Of a stretch of DNA of 64,000 nucleotides, positions 44,617-52,800 are shown piece after piece (the stretch's first letter is position 1; every line of letters starts with the position of its first letter). A program made the translations under genes and the position numbers. The stretch covers positions 186,001 to 250,000 of the forward strand of contig NZ_AP027149.1 in assembly GCF_027925445.1 (NCBI RefSeq), read 5' to 3'. Below the pieces are notes generated by a model. It was given only the letters and a program-made list of their open reading frames with translations. It had not been told where the DNA came from and searched no databases. Source of the DNA: Methylocystis bryophila. Its GTDB lineage: Bacteria > Pseudomonadota > Alphaproteobacteria > Rhizobiales > Beijerinckiaceae.

Positions 44617-45786
44617 ATGGTCGCGACGATTCGCAACGCATTCGATCCGGGCTTCGGCGTCTATGTTCATTGGCCGTTCTGCCTATCGAAGTGCCCCTAT
44701 TGCGATTTTAACAGCCACGTGCGGCGCGGCGACGTCGACGAGGACCGCTTCGTCGAGGCCTTTCGCACGGAGATCGACCATCGGGCGCAGCTGGCCCCCG
44801 GCCGCGAGGTCCGCTCGGTGTTCTTTGGCGGCGGCACCCCTTCGCTGATGCTGCCCTCGACGGTTCGAGCGATTCTCGAGCACATCGCCAAGCGCTGGAC
44901 GCTCGCCAAGGACGCCGAGATCACGCTCGAGGCCAATCCGACCAGCGTCGAGGCCTCGCGCTTCCAGAGCTTCAAAGCCGCCGGGGTCAATCGCGTCTCG
45001 CTGGGCCTGCAAGCCTTGAACGACATCGACCTCAAGGCCCTGGGGCGCCAGCACACGGTCGCCGAGGCGCTCGCCGCGCTCAATGTCGCCAATCGGATTT
45101 TCGAGCGCAGCTCCTTCGACCTCATCTATGCGCGCCCCGGCCAAACCGCAGCCAGCTGGAAGAAGGAGCTCGAGATCGCGCTCAGCTACGCGGGCGAGCA
45201 CCTCTCGCTCTACCAGCTGACGATCGAGCCCGAGACCATGTTCGAGCGCATGTTCGAGGCCGGAAAGCTCAAGCTCCCGGACAATGACACGCAGCGCGCG
45301 CTTTGGGACGTGACGCAGGAGGCGACGATTCGCGCCGGGCTGCCGGCCTATGAGGTCTCCAATCACGCGCGGCCCGGGGCGGAGAGCCAGCACAATCTCA
45401 TCTATTGGCGCTATGGCGAGTATGCGGGCGTCGGCCCCGGCGCGCATGGGCGAATCAACACGGCGCGCGGTCGTCGCGCCCAGGCGACCGAGCGCCACCC
45501 GGAGATGTGGCTGACCTGCGTCGAGACGGAAGGCCACGGCCTCGTCGAGGACGATATTTTGAGCGCCGAGCAGCAGGGCGACGAATTCCTGCTGATGGGC
45601 TTGCGGCTGCGCGAAGGGGTCGATCCACAGCGATTCTTCCTGATTTCCGGCCGAAAGCTCGCGCCCTCCCGCATTTCCGAGCTCGTCGGCGACGGTCTCG
45701 TCGAATTCACCCGCGACAATCGTTTGCGGGTTTCGAGCGAGGGCTTTCCGGTGCTCGACGCCGTCGTCGCGGATCTCGCCGCATAA
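44617..45786 (+). CDS. hemW: HemW-type radical SAM protein
   Basis: 389 aa. The radical-SAM motif is HWPFCLSKCPYCDFNSH (C-X3-C-X2-C), followed by FFGGGTPSLM. It matches HemW, a haem-binding chaperone formerly annotated as oxygen-independent coproporphyrinogen oxidase; a true HemN would be longer. It lies between two tRNA genes. Confidence 0.9.
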   Translation: MVATIRNAFDPGFGVYVHWPFCLSKCPYCDFNSHVRRGDVDEDRFVEAFRTEIDHRAQLAPGREVRSVFFGGGTPSLMLPSTVRAILEHIAKRWTLAKDAEITLEANPTSVEASRFQSFKAAGVNRVSLGLQALNDIDLKALGRQHTVAEALAALNVANRIFERSSFDLIYARPGQTAASWKKELEIALSYAGEHLSLYQLTIEPETMFERMFEAGKLKLPDNDTQRALWDVTQEATIRAGLPAYEVSNHARPGAESQHNLIYWRYGEYAGVGPGAHGRINTARGRRAQATERHPEMWLTCVETEGHGLVEDDILSAEQQGDEFLLMGLRLREGVDPQRFFLISGRKLAPSRISELVGDGLVEFTRDNRLRVSSEGFPVLDAVVADLAA

Positions 45787-45843
45787 AATTTTTGCGGCTC
45801 TTGCGTTTGGGCGGTCGAGCCCCTAGATAGAGCCCTCAACTGG

Positions 45844-45920
<77 letters not shown>

Positions 45921-45938
45921 GTTCTGTCATAACTCGAT

Positions 45939-45969
45939 CGCCGTCCCGATTTAATCTGGGGCGGCGTTT
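45939..45969 (+). terminator. Terminator-like stem after tRNA-Met
   Basis: CGCCGTCCC pairs with GGGGCGGCG and is followed by TTT. Confidence 0.5.
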
Positions 45970-46076
45970 GCGTTTCGGCCCGCGAATTCAAGGGGCGAGA
46001 GACGAAAAGCCGGCTCCGTTTGGCGTTTCTCGGATCTATCCCGGATGGTCGGTCGCGCCCTTAGAGCGGGATGGGT

Positions 46077-46673
46077 TTAGGCAGAAACATATCCTGCGTT
46101 TGCGATGTATCTGGCGCCTTCCTCGGATTTGAACTCGTCGAGCAAGGCTCCGGCGCGCCGCCAAGTGGTTTCGACCGAGCGCTCTCCGGCTTTGCGCATA
46201 AAGTGCTTCAGCTTAGCGAACAGCTGCTCGATCGGATTGAGGTCGGGACTGTAGGGCGGCAGGAAGACGAGCCTCGCGCCGACGGCGCGGATGGCGTCGC
46301 GCACCGCCTTTCCCTTGTGGCTGCCCAAATTGTCGAGGATTACGACGTCGCCAGGCGACAAGGCGGGGGCCAGCAGCTCAACGACATATCTCTGGAAGGC
46401 GGTGCCGTTGATCGGCCCGTCGAGCACGAAAGGCGCGACGATGCCGTCGTGGCGCAAGGCGGCGACGAAGGTCAGCGTCTTCCAGTGGCCAAAGGGGGCG
46501 AAGGCCTTCAATCGGCTACCCAGCGGGGCCCAGCCGCGCAACGGCGCCATGTTGGTCTTGATCCAAGTCTCGTCGAGGAACACCAGCCGCCGCACGTCGA
46601 TGCGGCCCTGATAAGCCTTCCATCGCCGCCGACGGCGCACGACGTCAGCGCGCGTCTGCTCGCTGGCAAACAC
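46077..46673 (-). CDS. IS630 transposase, second frame (DDE catalytic part)
   Basis: The frame contains the three catalytic acids: FLDETWIKT, VILDNLGSHKG and PDLNPIEQLFAKLKH. The first in-frame ATG is inside the domain, so it is probably made as a fusion with the first frame via the A8 run around 46676-46683. Removing one A restores a single continuous reading frame. Confidence 0.88.
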   Translation of the reverse strand: MFASEQTRADVVRRRRRWKAYQGRIDVRRLVFLDETWIKTNMAPLRGWAPLGSRLKAFAPFGHWKTLTFVAALRHDGIVAPFVLDGPINGTAFQRYVVELLAPALSPGDVVILDNLGSHKGKAVRDAIRAVGARLVFLPPYSPDLNPIEQLFAKLKHFMRKAGERSVETTWRRAGALLDEFKSEEGARYIANAGYVSA

Positions 46674-47019
46674 GGTTTTTTTTGAAGCTCAGCCCTTCGT
46701 CATGGACGAAGGTCCAGACGGAGTGATAATCGACGCGAATTCCGCGTTCGGTGAGTTCCGCGACGAGCCCACGCAAGGTGAAAGGGCGTTCGCCCATCCG
46801 CGAGCGCAGCCAATCGGCGTTGGCTCCTGAGAGAACTCGCCGCTTGTGGCCTCCCATCTTGCCGGGCGCGACGCTCCCAGTCGTCCGCAACCGCTGTGAC
46901 CACTTCGATACGCTTGAGGGGCTGATCGACAGGGCCGCCGCAATTTGGCGGATCGGCTCGCCAGCGGCGATCCGGGCCACCGCCCGCTCTCGAAGATCAT
47001 TGGAAAGGGGTCGCGCCAT
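46645..47019 (-). CDS. IS630 transposase, first frame (helix-turn-helix part)
   Basis: 124 aa starting MARPLSNDLRERAVARIAAG with the helix-turn-helix GEPIRQIAAALSISPSSVSK. The frame runs through LSFKK at a run of eight A and then ends in a short unrelated tail. The DDE part continues in another frame at 46077-46673. Either frameshifting or transcript slippage on A8, or a one-base mutation, joins the two. Confidence 0.88.
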   Translation of the reverse strand: MARPLSNDLRERAVARIAAGEPIRQIAAALSISPSSVSKWSQRLRTTGSVAPGKMGGHKRRVLSGANADWLRSRMGERPFTLRGLVAELTERGIRVDYHSVWTFVHDEGLSFKKNRVCQRADAR

Positions 47020-47110
47020 TCATTCCGGCCTCCGTCTCCGGCAGCCAGTCTGAATCAGATTCCAGCCGATTCGGGAATCCCAAATCGATTCCGCTAAATC
47101 CCATCCCGCT

Positions 47111-48481
47111 CTAGGCGCGCGGGAACGCCACCTTGAAAGTGGCGCCGCGACCCGGCGCGCCCTCAATCCATATGCCTCCCCCAAGCTCGTTCATGACCTC
47201 CTTCGCGATCGCCAGACCCAATCCGGCTCCCGGGGTCTCTTCGCTCTTTCGCCAGAAGGGCTCGAATATCTTCTCGCGATCCTCGGGCCTTACGCCCTCC
47301 CCGTGATCGGCGACCGTCAAGACGGCGTCCTTGTCCAAGCAAAGATTGATGCATCCGCCTTCGGGCTCGACGCGGAGCGCATTGTCGATGAGATTTGACA
47401 CGACGCTCTGGAGCGCGCTCTTCGCGCCCTTGACGACGACAGGCTCGTCCGGCGTTTCCAGCGCAATTTTCCTCTGGCTCGCCAAAACGAGCGGTGCGTA
47501 ATCTCCCACCACGTCTTGGAGCAGATCGGTTAAATTGACATCGTCGTTCGGCGACGAATGAAGAGTTTTTAGACGCGTCACGGCCAGCAATTGCTCGACG
47601 ATGTTTTGTAGCCGTTTGACGTCGCGGGAGATCTCGAGCTTGAGCGGCGAGCGTGGCAGCGTGTCGACCCGCGATTTCAGTATCGTGACGGGCGTGCGTA
47701 GCTCATGCGCGGAGTTTGCAAAAAAGCGCCGCTGCCTTTGGGCCGCCTCTTGCAAGCGCGACAGCGCCTCGTTGATCTTTTCGACGAAAGGCGTGATTTC
47801 TGTAGGAAGGTCCGCGCTCGAAATTCTCTGGTCCGGCGATAAAAGATCGATGCTGTCTGCGTCTTGCCCCGCAGCCCGCAGCGAGCTCAGGCTGTGGCGC
47901 AGGGAAAGCCAGCCGACGATCAACGAGATCGCCCATACGGGCGCTACAAATATGTAGCTACTTTCCATGTACCGATAGATTGTGCCAAGCAGGTCTGTCG
48001 GCCTGAATTTGAATCCGAAAACGACTATGTTGAAGCTTCCGTAGGGCGTCGTTTCCTGAGATAGCGCGGCTTGGAGGGAGCTGGAGTTCGAGCCGTCGAG
48101 CAAAAAGTCGAATCTACTTCGCGTTATGATGCCGCCAATCGAAGCGACCGCGACCGCGAGTCTTTGCGACGAACCCGGCAATGCGGCGCCGACGCCGGGA
48201 ACGAACGCCGCGACTTCGAGCGTCGGCGTCCGCTGCAGCTCGTCCCGCAGCTCCGCGGTAGGATCTAGCACGGCGGCGCCATTCGGCCCCATTCGGATCG
48301 ATCCGGAAACCAGATCGATGACGCGACTCTCGGCCAGATCGTTCAAATACAGCGTGTTGCCCTTCCAAAGGCCAACGATGGATAAAAGCAAAAATAGAAC
48401 ATACATCAAGAGATAAGCCGCCGATAAGCTAACAAACACATGAATAATCAGCCGCGCCGTCAGCGAACGAGGAGGCGTCAT
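47111..48481 (-). CDS. Sensor histidine kinase
   Basis: 456 aa. Two membrane segments (about 10-38 and 170-190) enclose a periplasmic sensor of about 130 residues. The H-box is FFANSAHELRTPVTILKSR, then the ATPase motifs NLIDNAL, VADHGEGV and GAGLGLAI. It overlaps the regulator gene by 4 bases. Its stop codon TAG is completed by the last base of the IS630 element. It may sense metals and control the divergent uptake operon. Confidence 0.92.
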   Translation of the reverse strand: MTPPRSLTARLIIHVFVSLSAAYLLMYVLFLLLSIVGLWKGNTLYLNDLAESRVIDLVSGSIRMGPNGAAVLDPTAELRDELQRTPTLEVAAFVPGVGAALPGSSQRLAVAVASIGGIITRSRFDFLLDGSNSSSLQAALSQETTPYGSFNIVVFGFKFRPTDLLGTIYRYMESSYIFVAPVWAISLIVGWLSLRHSLSSLRAAGQDADSIDLLSPDQRISSADLPTEITPFVEKINEALSRLQEAAQRQRRFFANSAHELRTPVTILKSRVDTLPRSPLKLEISRDVKRLQNIVEQLLAVTRLKTLHSSPNDDVNLTDLLQDVVGDYAPLVLASQRKIALETPDEPVVVKGAKSALQSVVSNLIDNALRVEPEGGCINLCLDKDAVLTVADHGEGVRPEDREKIFEPFWRKSEETPGAGLGLAIAKEVMNELGGGIWIEGAPGRGATFKVAFPRA

Positions 48482-49158
48482 CGGTCGCCTTCGGTCAAAA
48501 TATATCCCACCCCCCGCACCGGATGGATCGCGACTCCAGCGTTACATTCCAGCAAGTGACGCCGCAGCCGCGATACGAGCACGTCGAGGACATTGGATTG
48601 CAACGTCGAAGAGGCGGCCCCGTAAACGTCCTTCATCAGCTGTCGGCGCGGGGTGGTCCGGCGCACGTGACGAAGCAGCGTTTCGAGGAGCGTCAGCTCC
48701 AGTCCGGGAAGCAACAAGGGCTCTTCGCGGACCAGCGCCGTGCGCGTCGAGAAATCGAAGGACATAGCGCCGCATTTTACCGGAGGCGGATTTTCTCCCC
48801 CCGGCCGGCGCAGACAGGCGCGTATTCGCGCCATCAGCTCGTCAGGCTCGAACGGCTTGCTGAGATAATCATCGGCGCCAGCGTTGAGGCCTTCGATTTT
48901 TTCCGCGGTCGCGTCGAGGGCCGTCAGCATGATGACTCTCACTCCCGGTTGCCGCGCTCTGGCATCGGCCACCAGATGGAGCCCGTCGCCGTCGGGAAGG
49001 CGGCGATCGATAAGGACGAGAGGGAAAAGCTTATTTTGGATGGCGTCGCGGGCGTCGGACAAGCTTCCGGCGCGGTGGGGGATGAAGCCCGCCGTGAGAA
49101 GTTGACCGGAGACGAGCGAAGCGATGTTTGTGTCGTCTTCAACCACAAGAATGTTCAT
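48478..49158 (-). CDS. OmpR-type response regulator
   Basis: 226 aa from the ATG at 49158. Receiver domain with phosphorylated Asp in LVLIDRRLPDGDG and the Lys in LSKPFEPDEL; C-terminal winged helix ending VRGVGYILTEGDR. It partners with the kinase just downstream and is divergent from the secreted Cys-rich protein gene. Confidence 0.93.
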   Translation of the reverse strand: MNILVVEDDTNIASLVSGQLLTAGFIPHRAGSLSDARDAIQNKLFPLVLIDRRLPDGDGLHLVADARARQPGVRVIMLTALDATAEKIEGLNAGADDYLSKPFEPDELMARIRACLRRPGGENPPPVKCGAMSFDFSTRTALVREEPLLLPGLELTLLETLLRHVRRTTPRRQLMKDVYGAASSTLQSNVLDVLVSRLRRHLLECNAGVAIHPVRGVGYILTEGDR

Positions 49159-49365
49159 GCCGCGCCGCCGAACGCAGGAGGGAAAGGAGGTCAAAGCATG
49201 CGGCAGATGTGGCGCCAATGCAACAAGTGTGGCAGCCCTGCAACACGCCAAAAGTTTTAGCGCCGGATAGCCCATCTCATCTCCATCTCATCTTCGCTAT
49301 GCTAGCAACATCATGCAGGAGGCTCGTCGCCCCCGCCGCGACAAAGATGCAGGCAGGTCACGAAA

Positions 49366-49782
49366 ATGCACGCCGAAACGGGCGCCGGGATATGGATGCG
49401 CCGCCTCCTCGTGGGGCTGGCGGCGCTGTTCATGCTGGTCCAGGGCGCGCGCGCGGCGACGGAGCTCTCAGCCCATTCCGCCTTTGAGTTCGGACACCCG
49501 GCCATCGGCGGATCGACGTCGAAAACAAACTGCGATGCCTTCGGCGGCAGCGAAAACTCTCCGGCCCATCCAGCCGGCGACTGCCTGGCGTGCTGTCTCT
49601 TTTGCAGCAGCGGGCCGTGCCCTACGCCTCTGGTTCGAATCCCGGAGCCGGTTTCCTACGATTTCGCCTCGCTAGACTTAGCCTCCCCGCTCAAACACCC
49701 GGATTTTGAGGAGCTCAAGAAGCTCCGGCCCGATTGGGTTTCAGGCTCCGGATCGCCGCGCGCGCCTCCCCTCGTTTTCTGA
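49366..49782 (+). CDS. Secreted Cys-rich small protein (DUF2946-like)
   Basis: 138 aa; an inner ATG at 49396 would begin directly with the signal peptide (MRRLLVGLAALFMLVQGARA). The mature part has TKTNCDAF-like and GDCLACCLFCSSGPCP clusters (six Cys), fitting a metal-binding periplasmic protein. DUF2946-type genes often precede TonB receptors for copper. It lies 76 bases ahead of the receptor. Confidence 0.65.
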   Translation: MHAETGAGIWMRRLLVGLAALFMLVQGARAATELSAHSAFEFGHPAIGGSTSKTNCDAFGGSENSPAHPAGDCLACCLFCSSGPCPTPLVRIPEPVSYDFASLDLASPLKHPDFEELKKLRPDWVSGSGSPRAPPLVF

Positions 49783-49858
49783 CCTTCGCGCACTGCATTC
49801 CCACTCCAATCCTCCAGTCAGAACGGCGGCCCGAGGGCCGCTTGGGGAGAAATTCGCC

Positions 49859-52800
49859 ATGACCCGCAAAACGCTGCTTGGCGGCGCGTCGACTGTTACC
49901 CTCTCGCTCATCGCCCTCATCTCCAACGCCGTCGCGCAGCAGAGTCTGCCCTCGATCGACATCGGCAAGCCGAAGCAGGTGACGCGGACCGCGGCGAAAG
50001 CCAAGCCCGCGCCGCGCACCGGCGCGAGCCGCAGCGCCAGCGCGGGCCGCGGCAATTCTGCGCCTGTGGCGGGACCGGGAACGAGCGGGGTTGGCGAGGC
50101 GTCCGCGGCTGCTGCTCTGAACTATGGCGGCGCGGGGCCTCAGCAGAGCCCTTTCAACACGAGCTACACCTATGAGAACGCCTCGACCGGCACCAAGACC
50201 AGCACGCCGGTCATGGAGACGCCGGTCAATGTGCAATCGGTCACCCAACAGGTGCTCCGGGACAACCAGGTCAGGGACCTCGGACAGGCGCTGCGGTTTG
50301 TCAGCGGCGTGACAGTCTTGAATGTCGCTGGCAGCAACGGCAATCCCTATGACAACATCGTGATTCGCGGATTTTCCACGAATTTCATCTATCGCGACGG
50401 GTTCCGTCTCGACATCGGGTACGGGGCAGGTCAGGGATTTGGCTCGTCGGCCGCGCAGCAATTGGCCAATGTGCAGAGCGTCGAAGTGCTTAAGGGCGCC
50501 GCGGCCGTGCTCTATGGGCTGAGCGAGCCAGGCGGACTCGTCAACATCATCACCAAGCAACCGCTCGATCAGCCGTTCTATGCGGTTGACCAGCAGATCG
50601 GCTCGCTCGCCGAATACCGCACCACGTTCGACGCCACGGGGCCGCTGACCTCCGACAAGTCATGGCTCTATCGGATCAACATGTCCTATGAGAACAACGG
50701 AGCGCCTTACGGATCATTCGTTGACAACACGCATGCGGAAAACACCTTCGTCGCGCCTGTCGTCAAATGGAACATCGACAATGATAGCTGGGTGAAGCTC
50801 GAGGGACAGTACTATAGGAATAATTTTGCTGGCTACATCCAGAGCAATCCTCTATGGAACGGAAGCTTCATTTCACTTCCACGCAACACAAACTACAATG
50901 GGTTCTCTCCCCAGGTAAACAACAACATATTTGCCGCCTTGACGTGGCTCCATGACTTCAGCAAGGATTGGTCGATAAAGCAAATAATATATTTCAATCG
51001 ATATGCAACTGAATCAACTATTCGTCGAACGACGAATCTAGATAATTTTGGCTTCCCATATGCGGCTAACGCCTTTCCTTGCTGTTCATTTGGATGGCCC
51101 GTGTATGATCGCAGAATGATTGAAGACCGCGCCTCCACCCAGACGCTTGCAACGGAGGTCAACCTCACCGGGCATGTCGACACCTGGGGTGTCGAGCATA
51201 CACTACTATTCGGCGGAGATTTCTATAGCACACTGAATTGGGCTAGCGTTAATATTGGCACGATCAATTCGGCGAAAAGCATATTTTTTCCAAACAGCCC
51301 GGGGATGCCCTTTCTTGGGCCCCTCTCACCTTTCAATGAAGGCACGATCCCACAGGACACTGGGGGTCTCTATGTGCAGGATCAGATCAAGCTGCCTTAC
51401 GATCTGTTTTTCATGGCGGGCGCGCGCTACCAATATTTCCGCCAAGGCGGGGGGGTCAACGGCTCCCCCAGCTTCGATACGAATCTATCCGCACTCACGC
51501 AAGCGCCCCAGCATGCGAATGCGCAGCAATATTTAACACCTCGTTTCGGGCTGTTGTGGCGTCCGTTTCCCTGGATCAGCGGCTACATCAGCTACGCCGA
51601 GGGTTTTTCGACCAATTCGGGCATCGTCTTTCCCAACAATCCTGCGCCGCCGACTGGGGCGCAGGACGCCGAAGCCGGTCTGAAATTCGAGTTCTTCGAC
51701 GGCAAGCTCAGGGCGACCGTAGACTATTACAATCTGACGAAGACCAATGTCACCGAGCCGGATTTCAGTCCTCTACACCTTTGCGGCGGGGGGCCTGGCA
51801 GCTGTTCCATCGTGGTCGGAGATGCGCGCAGCAAGGGGCCGGAAGTCGATGTCCAGGGCGAGATCTACCCGGGATTGAACCTGATCCTCGCTTACACGAA
51901 TCAGTCGACCGCCGTCACCAAGACCACTCTCACCGACCAATCGAACCTGCTCGGCCAACCCTTTCCCGGCATTCCGCGTAACGTTGCCACCGGCTCCGCG
52001 ACCTATGAATTTCAAGACGGCAGTCTCAAGGGGCTGAAGCTCGGCGCGACCTATCATTACAATGGCGCGCAACGAGTCAATGACTTTACATTCCTGACAC
52101 CGGGTCTCGGCTTTCTCATCCCGAGCCTCGCTGGCTATGGGACCGTCGACCTGCTCGCCGACTATCCCTTCAACTACGACGGCTGGAAGCTTGACGCCGG
52201 CATCAACATCCGCAACCTCTTCGACCGGACCTATTATCCGGGTGCCACTCTCAGCAGCCCTCTCGTCGGGCTTGGCGGCTCGATTGCCACGCGCAACATC
52301 GGCGACGCTTTCAGCGTACTTGGACACATCAGCGCGCAATGGCCGGGCTCGCCCCCCGCGCCGTCGAAGATCCCGGCCCCGGCCATGACCTGGATTCACG
52401 ACTGGACCGGCCCCTATGCCGGCGCGCAGATCGGCATGGGCTTCGGCGACAATGACGGAAAATTCTCCTACGTCACGCCCGACGGCTTCGGCGGCTCGCC
52501 GTCCTTCGTCACTAACGCCTATGGCGTGCTGGCCGGCGCGCATCTCGGCTACAACAAGCAGCTCGATAATTGGGTTCTCGGCCTCGAGGGCTCGGTCGAC
52601 GGCGGGAACCTGGACCTACATGAGCCGCTGGCATGGGACAACCCCGCCGGCGGTGGCGTTTGCCCGTTCCTCGTCCAATACACGACTGTCGGCTGCGGCG
52701 GGACGATCAACGCCCACATTCAAACCTTGTTTCAAGGCTCGCTGCGGGCGCGCGCCGGCTATGCGTGGAATCGCTTGCTCCTCTATGGAACAGGCGGTCT

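Larger units (their letters stand above)
46064..47111 (-). mobile_element. IS630-family insertion sequence
   Basis: 1048 bp. The ends are inverted repeats beginning GAGCGGGATGGG on both sides, flanked by TA at 46062-46063 and 47112-47113, the IS630 target. It carries a two-frame transposase. The right end abuts the histidine kinase stop codon. Confidence 0.9.
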
